From Hyperoodon ampullatus (taxonomy: Eukaryota > Chordata > Mammalia > Artiodactyla > Ziphiidae), in contig OX457061.1 in the NCBI GenBank assembly GCA_949752795.1, positions 39,092,338 through 39,156,337 of the forward strand: a stretch of 64,000 bases of DNA. Direction: 5' to 3'. The stretch's first letter is position 1, and each line of letters starts with the position of its first letter. The notes under the pieces are model-generated. The model was given only the letters and a program-made list of their open reading frames with translations. It had not been told where the DNA came from and did not search any database. The position numbers were made by a program, and so were the translations under genes. Positions 35,215 to 46,321 of the stretch are shown piece after piece.

Positions 35215-35749
35215 TTTATTGGCATAGAGTTGCTTGTAGTAGTCTCTTAGGATGCTTTGTATTTCTGCGGTGTCTGTTGTAACTTCTCCTTTTTCATTTC
35301 TAATTTTATTGATTTGAGTCCTCTCCCTCTTTTTCCTGATGCATCTGGCTAATGCGTTATCGATTTTGTTTATCTTCTCAAAGAACCAGCTTTTAGTTTT
35401 ATTGATCTTTGCTATTGTTTGTTTCTATTACATTTATTTCTGCTCTGATCTTTATGATTTCTTTCCTTCTGCTAACTTTGGGTTTTGTGTGTTCTTCTTT
35501 CTCTAATTCCTTTGGGTGTAAGGTTAGATTGTTTATTTGAGATTTTTCTTGTTTCTTGAGGTAGGCTTGTATTGCTATAAACTTCCCTCTTAAAACTGCT
35601 TTTGCTGCATGCCATAGGTTTTGGGTCTTCGTGTTTTCATTGTCATTTGTTTCTAGGTAATTTTTGATTTCCTTTTTGATTTCTTCAGTGATCTCTTGGT
35701 TTTTTAGTAGTGTATTGTTTAGCCTCTATGTGTTTGTATTTTTTACAGT

Positions 35750-36106
35750 TTTTTTCCTCTTTTTTTTTTTAGTTATTTATTTTTGGTGTGTTGCGTCTTT
35801 GCTGCTGCATGCAGGCCTTCTCTAGTTGCGGCAAGTTGGGGCTACTCTTCGATGTGGTGCGTGGGCTTCTCATTGTGATAGCTTCTCTTGTTGTGGAGCA
35901 TGGGCTCTAGGGCACACAGGCTTCAGTAGTTGTGGCTTGCAGGCTCAGTAGTTGTGGCTCGCAGACTCTAGAGCACAGGCTCAGTAGTTGTGGCACATGG
36001 GCTTAGTTGCTCTGCGACATGTGGGATCTTCCCAGACCAGGGATAGAACCCATGTCTCCTGCATTGGCAGGTGGATTCTTAACCACTGCACCACCAGGGA
36101 GGTCCA
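35750..36106 (-). mobile_element. Long CHR SINE inside L1 ORF2, antisense
   Basis: T run, atttatttttggtgtgttgc, tcagtagttgtggc repeats and the end ccaccagggaggtcc. It separates the L1 endonuclease from the reverse transcriptase. Confidence 0.9.
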
Positions 36107-36220
36107 CACCTGTCATTGATTTCTAATCTCATAGTGTTGTGGTTGGACAAGATGCTTGATATGATTTCAATATTCTTAAATTTACCAAGGCTTGAGTTTT
36201 GACCCAAGATGTGATCTATC

Positions 36221-36877
36221 CTAGAGAATGTTCCATGTGTGCTTTAGAAGAAAGTACATTCTCCTGCTTTTGGATGTCCTATAAGTATCAGTTAAGTCTA
36301 TCTGGTCTATTGTGTCATTTAAAGCTTGTGTTTCCTTATTAATTTCCTGTCTGAATAATCTGTCCATTGGTGAAAGTGGGGTGTTAAAGTCCCCTACTAT
36401 TATTGTGTTACTGTTGATTTTCCCTTTTATGGCTGTTAGCATTTGCCTTATGTATTGAGGTGCTCCTGTGTTGGGTGCATATATATTTATAATTCTTATA
36501 TCTTCTTCTTGGAATGATCCCTTGATCATTATGTAGTGTCCTTCCTTGTGTCTTATAACAGTCTTTATTTTAAAGTCTATTTTATCTGATATGAGTATTG
36601 CTACTTCACCGTTCTTTTGATTTCCATTTGCATGGAATATCTTTTTCCATCCCCTCACTTTCAGTCTGTATGTGTCCCTAGGTCTGAGGTCGGTCTTTTG
36701 TAGACAGCATATATGTGGATCTTGTTTTTGTATCCATTCAGCCAGTCTGTGGCTTTTGGTTGGAGTGTTTAATCTGTTCACATTTAAGGTAATTATCAAT
36801 GTGTGTTTTCCCATTACCATTTTCTTAATTGTTTTGTGTTTGTTCTTGTAGATCTTTTCCTTCTCTTGTGTTTCCAC
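36221..36877 (-). pseudogene. L1 ORF2 endonuclease domain remnant
   Basis: 218-codon frame with the apurinic-type endonuclease blocks: LIITLNVNRLNTPTKSHRLA, DPHICCLQKTDLR, IINIYAPN and IIVGDFNTPLSPMDR. It ends where the first SINE/frame break separates it from the RT. Confidence 0.9.
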
Positions 36878-37169
36878 CTAGAGAAGTTCTTTTAGCATTT
36901 GTTGTAAAGCTGGTTTGGTGGTGCTGAATTCTCTTAACTTTTGCTTGTCTGTATAGCTTTTGATTTCTCCATCGAATCTGAATGAGGTCCTTGCTGGGTA
37001 GAGTAATCTTGGTTATAGGTTTTTTCCTTTCAACACTCTAAATATATCCTGCCACTCCCTTCTTGCCTGCAGAGTTTCTACTGAAAAGTCAGCTCATTAT
37101 CTTATGGGGATTCCCTTGTATGTTATTTTTTGCTTTTCCCTTGCTGCTTTTAATATTTTTTCTTTGAGT

Positions 37170-37763
37170 TTAGAGTTTAATTTTTGTTAGTTTGGTTAAT
37201 ATGTGTCTCAGTGTGTGTCTCTTTTGGTTTGACCTGTATGGGACTCTCTGTGCTTCCTGGACTCGGGTGGTTATTTCCTTTCCCATGTTAGGGAAGTTTT
37301 CGACTATAATCTTTTCAAATATTTTCTCAGACCCTTTCTCTTTCTCTTCTTTTTCTGGGACCCCTATAATTCGAATGTTGGTGAATTCAGTATTGTCCCA
37401 GAGGTCTCTTAGACTTTCCTCATTTCTTTTCATTCTTTTTTCTTTATTCTGCTCCTTGGCAGTTATTTCCACCATTCTATCTTCCAGCTCAGTTATTCGT
37501 TCTTCTGCCTCAGTTATTCTGCTATTGATTCCTTCTATTGTATTTTTCATTTCAGTTATTGTGTTGTTCATCACTGATTGTTTGTTCTTTAGTTCTTCTA
37601 GGTCCTTGTTAAACATTTCTTGTATCTTCTCGATCTGTGCCTCCATTCTATTTCCGAGATTCTGGATCATCTTTAGTATCATTACTCTGAATTCTTTTTC
37701 AGGTAGATTGCCTATTTCCTCTTTATTTATTTGGTCTTGTAGATTTTTACCTTGCTCCTTCAT
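37170..37763 (-). pseudogene. L1 ORF1 protein fragment (RNA-binding coiled coil)
   Basis: 197-codon frame. Residues about 25-130 form a heptad-rich coiled coil ([18 protein letters not shown]), followed by the RRM start NIRIIGVPEKEE. The C-terminal domain is cut short by a frameshift, so the protein is about two thirds of the usual L1 ORF1p. Confidence 0.85.
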
Positions 37764-39065
37764 CTAGAACATCTTTTTTTTTTTGTCATTTCACTTTTTT
37801 TTTGATGAGTGGGGCTGTGTTCCTGTCTTGCTGGTTGTTTGGCCTGAGATGTCCAGCACTGGAATTTGCAGGCAGTTGGGTTGAGCTGGGTCTTGGTGCT
37901 GAGATGAGGACCTCCAGGAGACCTCACTCTGATTAATATTCCCTGGGGCCTTAAGTTAGCTGTTAGTCCAGTGGCTTGGACTCAGTACTCCCACCACAGG
38001 AGCTCAGGCCCAACCCCCAGCCTGGGAGCCAAGACCCTGCCAGCTGCGTGGCACAGCAAAAAACAACAACAACAACAACAAACAAAAAAGAGCAGAATGA
38101 TAACAAAGAATAAAAAATGAAGTTAGAAAAATAAAAAATATATTAGAAAAAATAGAAATGAAAATGAAATAACAACAATAAGGCAAAACAGAACCACAAC
38201 AGCAAAATATAAAATAAAATAAAAACTTAAAAGATAAGAATAAAAAAATAAGAAAAAAAACATTCCCTGGTACCTCTGCTCTCAGTGTCCTTGCCCCTAC
38301 AGTGAGGCACAGCCAACCCCCGCCACCCCAGTAGGCCCTCAAAGACCCCTAGTTAGGCCTCTGGACCCGGCACATCAACCCCACCTCTGTGCGCATACCT
38401 TTCACCAGTGTCTGCTCCTGAAGCTGGCCTGGAGCACATGTGCCTGCAGGGGCCAGCTGGGGTGCAGACCTCCACAGGCATGACCGCAGGGGCCAGCACA
38501 GCAGGAGGAGCCTTGGAAGGAGGGCAGTGCTTGGCCCTCCTGGACCTGTAGAGCCAGAGGAGGCCTTGGTGGGGATGTGGCTCAGGCCTGGGACCTGTGC
38601 TGCCAGAGGGGTGTTTAAGGGGGGCTCAGGCCCAGGACCCATGTGGCTGGAGTGGGCTTTGGGGACACCCAGGCCTGGGACCCCAGCAGGCTTGCTGGGG
38701 CCTAAGCAGGCAGGGGAGATCCTGGCCACTTTCCCTTCTGATCCCATGATCCCTCAAAGGTCCCTCTCCATCCCCGCTGATCCCCTCACTGTGAGTGGGC
38801 CCCTCTGAGTGTGGGAATATCTCTTCTCCCGCAGTCCCCCTGTCAGGGGCACTGGTCCAATCCTGCCTCCACCCTTCTTACCCCCCCTTCCTTCCCTTCC
38901 ACGTCCTACCTGGTTGTGTGGGGATTCCTCCCGTCCCTTTAGGTGTCCGAAGTCTCCCACAAGTGCCCAGTAGGTGCTCCCTCAGAAGGCTGCCTGTGAG
39001 GGGATACAAACTCCATGTCCTCCTACTCTGCCATCTTGACTCTGCCCCCTGTTTCAGTTTACTTT

Positions 39066-39276
39066 TTGTTTGTTTGTTTGTTTTTGCGGTACGTGGGCCT
39101 CTCACTGTTGTGGCCTCTCCGTTGTGGAGCACAGGCTCCGGACGCGCAGGCTCAGCGGCCATGGCTCACGGGCCCAGCCGCTCCGCGGCATGTGGGATAT
39201 TCCCGGACCAGGGCACAAACCCGTGTCCCCTGCATCGGCAGGCGGACTCTCAACCACTGAACCACCAGGGAAGCCC
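39066..39276 (-). mobile_element. CHR SINE, antisense, at the L1 5' junction
   Basis: (TTTG)n tail, GCGGTACGTGGGCCTCTCAC to ACCACCAGGGAAGCCC. Its target duplication cagtttactttt (39054 and 39278) is the same sequence as the duplication of the adjacent L1. Confidence 0.94.
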
Positions 39277-39443
39277 TCAGTTTACTTTTAAAAGGCTTCT
39301 AGGGTATTACCTTGGGGCTCCCAAACTGTGTAACCACCTTCTCTTGCATCATCAACATCATTTCTGAAACCCAGAGACCAAAAGTGGTAAGACTTGGAAA
39401 ATGTAAACATCAACTCATTTTTTTCAGTGACAAAACAAAAACA

Positions 39444-39640
39444 GGGACTTCCCTGGTGGTCCAGTGGTTAAGACTCCACACTCCAAATGCAGGGGGCCCG
39501 GGTTCATTCCCTGGTCAAGGGACTAGAACCCGCGTGCCCAACTAAAGATCCCTCATGCCTCAGCGAAGATCCCGCGTGCCGCAGCTAACACCCAGCACAG
39601 CAAAATAAATAAATAAATAAATAAATAAGAAACAAACAAA
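39444..39640 (+). mobile_element. Short CHR-type SINE, sense
   Basis: GGGACTTCCCTGGTGGTCCA, tRNA-like GGTTCaTTCCC box and an (AAAT)n tail; near-duplications of aaacaaaaaca on both sides. Confidence 0.9.
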
Positions 39641-40138
39641 CACAAGATTTGCTTTCTTGCAAAAATTTTTTTTCTAATTTTCATTGTTAGAATTCTTAAA
39701 GGAAGATGCTTTTGTGTTTTTCTAAAGTCTTAATATGGTCAGTCTTGTTTTAATAGCCAGAATGCCTTGGAATGGGGTTCTTATTTAAATGTTTTTCTTT
39801 TGCAGTCACCTCAAATACTTGGCCTTAAATGACCCTTTCTTTTTACCAGTGTGGAAAGACTTCTGCTTCCATATGTGGCCAGCAGAGGGCACCCTAAGAA
39901 CAGCCCAGCAGTCCTTGCAGCTGGGTTGAAACTTGCAGTTTCTGCTCTTCCTCTACAGAACCAGATTCCCATGGTGGGAGGTTGATGGTAGTGCCAATCT
40001 GGCTTTTGAATTAAGGTTAGCTGAGAATGCTGGATGCAGAGAGGTGGTGCGAAAGGGATCCATGAGTTCCAAGGAGGCTAAAGAAGAAATGTAGCCCAGT
40101 GCCCCAGGTCTCTGGATTTCTTTTAAAAAAAAAAAAAT

Positions 40139-40360
40139 GGGCTTCCCTGGTGGCGCAGTGGTTGAGAGTCCGCCTTGCCGATGCAGGGGACGCAGGTTTG
40201 TGCCCCGGTCCGGGAATATCCCACATGCCGCGGGGCGGCTGGGCCCGTGAGCCATGGCCGCTGAGCCTGCGCGTCCGGAGCCTGTGCTCCACAACGGAGA
40301 GGCCACAACAGTGAGAGGCCCGCGTACCGCAAAAAAAAAAAAAAAAACAAAAAAAAAATA
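40139..40360 (+). mobile_element. CHR SINE, sense
   Basis: GGGCTTCCCTGGTGGCGCAG to GAGGCCCGCGTACCGC and a long A tail. Near-consensus apart from one extra base in the A-box region, so a young copy. Confidence 0.94.
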
Positions 40361-41118
40361 GAAACTATTCTGGATGGAGCAAAGAAAATTAGTTTAATGT
40401 GCTTGATACTTTGCTTACGTCTGGCTATTTTACTGCTAAAAACAGTGACATTTGTTAACTTGGACTTTTTCTTGCTATTTTAATATTTTTCTATATATTA
40501 GATATGTAAGTACAAGTACAGGGGCACTGGAGTTTTGTGACAGCTGAGTTTGCCTAAAGAATGAAACCTAGTTTAGAGAAGAGTTATATATTTTATATAT
40601 TGTTATTATTGTATATTTATATATTACATATTATTTTAATTTATGTATATTTTCTGTGCTCTCAGGAAAATGGCAAAGGTACATATGTCAATACTTTCAG
40701 AGACTTTAGTGACATTTTTCCTTTTGCATCATTGCGTCAACTTTTCAGTCTTGGTGAGTCATTTTTATGACTTGTGAGTAATTTCTGTTTTCTGTGAATG
40801 GATATGTGTACCTGTGCATACATTTTGAGTGCTGGGATTTGCCAAGGGTCAGCGATTTAGCTGACCAGTAGCTGCTACTCCGTGGTAGCTTTGGGAAACT
40901 GAGGGCATCCAGCACTCAGAATGTCCAAGTTCTCTTTCTGTCATTGAATACTGAAGCACATGGTAAAACAAAGCATGCCTCTTTAGGATGAAACCAGAAA
41001 CCCCAAGCCATTTCTGGGGACTCCCACAGTCAGGGAATACCATCTGTGTGCCTCTGACTCTCACCTCCACTCCAGGTTCAGGTCTCCCATGATAAGCCTC
41101 AGAACCTTTTCTCTGCAT

Positions 41119-41234
41119 TGTGACCTGGACCAGAACATCACATTACCTGGGGCTTGTTACAAATGCAGAATATCAGGGTGCACACACTGAATAGGAATCT
41201 GCATTTTAACCCAGGTGATTTGAGAAGCACTACC
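41119..41234 (+). mobile_element. MER5-type hAT MITE, partial
   Basis: gacctggaccagaacatcac, acaaatgcagaatatcagg and ccaggtgatttgagaagcac match MER5 without its left terminus. Confidence 0.75.
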
Positions 41235-41656
41235 CCAGACTTTTGGCCCAGACCATATTTTTAGTACCAAGGGTTCATAACCTGGGGTTCACAGAATTTA
41301 GTGGGCTGGTGAACTTGGATGGGGAAAGAATACATATTGATTTTCCCAAACCAAAATTTAGCATTTCTTTTTATTTGAATGTAGGCAAGACCACAGTAAT
41401 ACTGGCTGTGTGTGTGACTTTGTTATCAATAGAAATTGAAATACTTTCATATCACTTTATAGTTTTTGTAGAAAATCATTTATGTGCTGCTCAGTATTCT
41501 GGTAGTTATTAGTGCCTCCACTAGTTCTTGTTATTTAATATGTTCATAAAGAAGAATATTTTTAGTATATCATATTTAGAAAATATTGCAATAACTTTTT
41601 ATGGTAACTGGTTTTCTTTATAATTTTATGTTTTTTTTTGTTTGTTTTGTTTTGTT

Positions 41657-41853
41657 TTTTTGCGGTACGCAGACCTCTCACTGTTGTGGCCTCTCCCGTT
41701 GCGGAGCACAGGCTCCAGACGCTCAGGCTCAGTGGCCATGGCTCATGGGCCTAGCCGCTCCGCAGCATGTGGGATCTTCCCGGACCGGGGCACGAACCCG
41801 TGTCCCCTGCATTTGCAGGCGGACTCTCAACCACTGTGCCACCAGGGAAGCCC
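41657..41853 (-). mobile_element. CHR SINE, antisense
   Basis: T/G-rich tail, GCGGTACGCAGACCTCTCAC to CCACCAGGGAAGCCC. Confidence 0.92.
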
Positions 41854-42148
41854 AATCTTATGTATTTTATTTCATGTATTTAAAAACATTATTTGGAGAA
41901 GGAGGCTGTAGCCATCCCTAGACTGCTGTTGTAGTTCATGGCACTGAAAAAAGTAAGGACCCCTGCCTTAGAGAGAAAGAAAAAATTCCAGATTAATATG
42001 TTTCCTCAAGAAGTTGTTCCATTTTTGGCCTTAGTACCAGTGGAGGCTCGCTCCTAGGTGGGTATAGGTAAGCCTGGGGAAATTTTTACATCTGCTACCT
42101 GGTGGGAAGGCATCATCCTCCAGTCAGTGTGGTCAACTGTCTGCAGCT

Positions 42149-42226
42149 AGAGGGAGAAAGAGGGAGAGGGAAAGGAAGGGGAGGAGAGGGGAGGGGAAAG
42201 GGAGGAAAAGGGAGGGAAGGGAGAGA
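42149..42226. repeat. 78-base pure polypurine tract
   Basis: Only A and G for 78 consecutive bases with mirror-like GGGA/AGGG segments. Confidence 0.95.
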
Positions 42227-43079
42227 CAATGGGACAGGATAGCTAGGCTTCACTGCCACATCCTCTTCATTCAAAGTTCAGAACAGAGATGTGCCTCGTC
42301 AATTGTGTCACAGTACTCAACCTTGTTCTTCAAAGTCTGCTTACCTGAAGCGTGATGTTAAGTCTATGGAAAGGCGGGACGGCAGCATAAGATGCTCTGT
42401 GGGCCCACTCTCCGGTGAGACAAGAGAAAGTAGAAAAAACTATAAAAACCGTTTAAGGTGTCTGGAAATTGTCCTAAGGGCAATTAGAGATTAGAGATAT
42501 GTTTTATTTAGGTCTATGCAGTGTTAAAATATTTTTTGAGTTTGTTGATGTATATTGCTCTGTCATTTAAATAAAATTTTTTATAAAAATTGAGGAATTT
42601 CACATTAGAAACTGGATTTCTAGCATCAGTTGAAAGGAATCACAACTTGCCAGCTGGGCCAGAGTTTCCACAGGACAACACTCAGCTGGCACTGAGGTCG
42701 AGGGGGCAGTTTTAATTTTGCCATGTTCTCCACCATTCTCTGTGTCGCCAGTGGTGTGGCTATGTTGGCCTTCCATCAGTGTGCTTGTAGTGTGTTTCCT
42801 TAAAACAGAGTTGAGAGGATAGGAGGGAAGTGATAGCTGAATCAAGAGAGCCAAGGTTTGTATTTGTGGAAATAGAAATTATACCTACTCTGTGCCTGTG
42901 TTGAAAGAATTAAGAATTAAGGTGTCTGGCCTACTTCATTAATTTGTTACTTCTCTGCCTTGACTGTAGGCATTTGAGTTTTTTATTCCAGTTCTAGAGG
43001 GCTAGTTCTCAAACTGTTTTATCTCCATACTATGTAGAGTTGCTAGACATGTATGGCAAGAAAAAATTTTTGTTACCAT

Positions 43080-43440
43080 TTATTGAACTATAAAAATAAT
43101 GTATTTACAGCCAACATATTGGTGGTTGTCAAGGTGGTGGGGTGGGGGTGGGTGAAACGGGATCAAAAGGTATAAAAACATCCAGTTATAAAATAAATAA
43201 GTTATGGAGATGTAATGCACAGCATGGTGATTATAGTTAATAATACTGCACTGCATATTTGAAAGTTGCTAAGAGACTAGATCTCACCATAAAAAAATTT
43301 TTGAAAATTTTGTAACTTATGTATGGTGATAGATTATTTTGCAATGTATACAAATACTGAATCATTATGTTGTATACCTGAAACTAATATAATGTTATAT
43401 GTCAATTATACCTCAATAAAAAAATCAAACATTAAAAAAA
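43080..43440 (+). mobile_element. L1 3' end, sense
   Basis: ggatcaaaaggtataaaaac, ggtgattatagttaataata, tgttgtatacctgaaactaa and an A tail after cctcaataaaaaaat: the familiar 3' UTR of mammalian L1. Confidence 0.8.
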
Positions 43441-43818
43441 TTTGCTGACGTAAGTATACTTATGATGGCTTTCCAGCTTATACAGTTGTTTTTAAAATAT
43501 AAAAAGTGTTATAAAAAATTTTAAAAGACAAAAAAAGTATTTAAAAGCTTTACATTGAAGTTAATGTTTATTGCTATAATAACATAACACATTCAGTTGC
43601 ATTTCTTCAGTGGGGAGAAAACAGCTAACAGACTGGAAAAAATAACAGGTCTCCACATTGAAGAATTTAATTTTCAAATACATTGAGGTAATCTTGTGAA
43701 TAGTGAAATACGAATTTATTTTAAATCTTTTCTGAATTCATAGTCAGATATTGACAGGTAATTTCTCAATCTATTAAGTGGAGTTGAATACATTTTTTGA
43801 TGTTGAAAAGTAAAGGTA

Positions 43819-43941
43819 GGGGAATTCCCTGGCAGTCCAGTGGTTAGGACTCTGTACTTCCACTTCAAGGGGCACGGGTTCCATCCCTGGTTGGGGAACT
43901 AAGATCTGGCCCAGCACAGCACAAAAAAAAAAAAAAAAAAA
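43819..43941 (+). mobile_element. Short CHR-type SINE, sense
   Basis: GGGGAATTCCCTGGCAGTCC, gggttccatccctggttggg and a 20-base A tail. Confidence 0.88.
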
Positions 43942-44044
43942 GATGGGAACTTTGGTTTAAAAGCAAGCACACAAGTGAACTACTACATACTTCCATTTCT
44001 GGTAATATGGAAGGCTAAGTTATCCACCCTTTAAAAAAAAACTG

Positions 44045-44740
44045 TAGGATAAAATTTGTTTAAACTGAGGTATAATTTACATTCAATAAATTACACAGAC
44101 CTTAAGCGTACTGTGCATGAGTTTTGATAAAGTTGTACTCCCATGAACACACATATCAAAATATAGAACATCCTCATCCCATGGAAAAGTTCCTTATGAC
44201 CCTAACCAATCAATCACTGCACATCTACCAAGAAACCAGTGTTCTGATTTATTTTACTGAAGATTGGGTTTGCCTCTAAATGGCATCATATAGTATGTAC
44301 ATGTGGTGGGTAGCTTCTGAAATGGATCACAATGCCTGCCTCTTTATATTCACTTCCTTGTATAATCTCCTCCCTTTGAATTTGGGCTGCACCTAGAATG
44401 TGAGCTAGCTTCTCATGTATAGAATACAGCAAATGTAATGGGTGGTTCCTTCTAAGATTAGGTTACAAGAGAGTGTGGCTTCTCTCTTTATCTCTCTGAC
44501 TCTTCTCATTTGCTTGATCTGATGAAGCAAGCTGCCATTTTCTGAGCTGTTTTATTAAGAGGCCCACATGTCAAGGAACAGCTGTGTGTGTGTGTGTGTG
44601 TGTGTGTATGGTGGGGATGGAATTAATCTGGCAACAAACATGTGAGTGAGCTTCGAATGCATCTTTGCTAGCTGAGCCTTGATTCAGCCAATGGGAAGAT
44701 CTGGAAAGTTTTAGTAAAAGTGGTATCATCTAACCCGTTC
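44045..44740. mobile_element. Old L1-like remnant (44045-44290) followed by an unassigned ancient repeat with a (TG)n tract
   Basis: aactgaggtataatttacat and atatagaacatcctcatcc recall an antisense L1 3' region. 44290-44700 (gaatttgggctgcacctaga, aagctgccattttctgagct) looks like an old interspersed repeat that I cannot place. TG repeats occupy 44583-44608. Confidence 0.4.
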
Positions 44741-45569
44741 TTCAAGTTTTGGTGGACTTTAATTCATATATATGATTTTCAGTTCCAAAAGTAATACATG
44801 TTCATTGTGGAAATTTTAAAAATATAGAAAAACACAAAGATGCAAGTTTAAAAAAAAATGAGCTCATAAATCCCACCACCTCAGTATAAAAACATTATTA
44901 ACATTTTGGTGCACATTCTTATAAACATTTTTCTTCTAATCATCACATCTAAAAGAACAATTGGGACCATGCTGTTTAGTCATCTGCATTTTTAAAATTA
45001 ATTAATATTTATTTATTTAACACCTTTATTGGAGTATAATTGCTTTACAATGTTGTGTTAGTTGCTGCTGTATAACAAAGTGAATCAGCTATACATATAC
45101 ATATATCCCCATATCCCCTCCCTCTTGCTCCTCCCTCCCACCCTCCCTATCCCACCACCCCATCCCACCCCTCTAGGTGGTCACAAAGCACAGAGATGAT
45201 CTCCTTGTGCTATGTGGCTGCTTCCCACTAGCTATTTTACATTTGGTAGTGTATATATGTCAATGCTACTCTCTCACTTCGTCCCAGCTTACCCTCCCTG
45301 CCCCCCATGTCCTCAAGTCCATTCTCTACGTCTGTGTCTTTATTCCTGTCCTGCCCCTAGGTTCATCAGAAACATTTTTTTTTGATTCCATATATATGTG
45401 TTAGCATATGGTATTTGTTTTTCTCTTTCTGACTTCACTCTGTAGAACAGACTCTAGGTCCATCCACCTCACTACAAATAACTCAATTTCATTTCTTTTT
45501 ATGACTGAGTAATATTCCATTGTATATATGTGTGACATTTCCTTCATCCATTCATCTGTTGATGGACAC

Positions 45570-45926
45570 TTACTTAGGTTGCTTCCATGTCCTGGCTATT
45601 GTAAGTACTGCTGCAATGAACATTGTGATATATGTCTCTTTTTGAATTATGGTTTTCTCAGGGTATATACCCAGCAGTGGGATTGCTGGGTCATATGGTA
45701 GTTCTATTTTTAGTTTTTTAAGGAACCTCCATACTGTTCTCCATAGTGCCTGTATCAATATACATTCCCACCAACAGTGCAGGATGGTTCCTTTTTCTCC
45801 ATACCCTCTCCAGCATTTATTGGTAGATTTTTTGATGATGGCCATTCTGACCGGTGTGAGGTGATACCTCATTGTAGTTTTGATTTGCATCTCTCTAATG
45901 ATTAGTGATGTTGAACATCCTTTCAT
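45570..45926 (-). pseudogene. L1 ORF2 C-terminal fragment (second L1)
   Basis: 118 codons containing [18 protein letters not shown] and [15 protein letters not shown]. The counterpart of the C-terminal fragment in the first L1, separated by stops from the RT. Confidence 0.85.
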
Positions 45927-46321
45927 GTGTTTGTTGGCAATCTGTATATCTTCTTTACAGAAATGTCTATTTAGGTCTTCTGCCCATTTTTGGATTGGGT
46001 TGTTTGTTTTTTGATATTGAGCTGCATGAGCTGCTTGTAAATTTTGGAGATTAATCCTTTGTCAGTTGCTTATTTACAAATATTTTCTCCCATTCTGAGG
46101 GTTGCCTTTTCATCTTGTTTATGGTTTCCTTTGCTGTGCAAAAGCTTTTAAGTTTCATTAGTTCCCACTGGTTTATTTTTGTTTTTATTTCCATTTCTCT
46201 AGGAGGTGGGTCGAAAAGGATCTTACTGTGAATTATGTCATCGAGTGTTCTTCCTTTGTTTTCCTCTAAGAGTTTGATAGCCTTACATTTAGGTCTTTTA
46301 CCATTTTGAGTTTATTTTTGT

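Larger units (their letters stand above)
32016..39051 (-). mobile_element. Full-length but inactive L1 retrotransposon, antisense
   Basis: The 5' end on the minus strand reads GGGGGCAGAGTCAAGATGGC, the classic full-length L1 start. In that direction follow a 1.3-kb GC-rich 5' UTR with an A-rich block (38057-38262), ORF1 (37170-37763), ORF2 pieces (endonuclease 36221-36877, reverse transcriptase 33843-35214, C-terminus 32349-33266) and the 3' UTR. Flanking 15-mers tttcagttta(t/c)ttttt/tttcagtttactttt at 32001 and 39052 form a target duplication. Two long SINEs interrupt ORF2. ORF2 is broken by several stops and frameshifts, so it cannot be autonomous. Confidence 0.92.

Noticed and set aside
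37192..37767. 191-codon plus-strand frame, and similar plus-strand frames over 32596-33183 and 50254-50727
   Set aside because: Shadow frames opposite L1 ORF1/ORF2 coding DNA.
38349..38808. Open frames of 120-130 codons on both strands
   Set aside because: GC-rich 5' UTR of the first L1; proline/glycine-rich chance translation.
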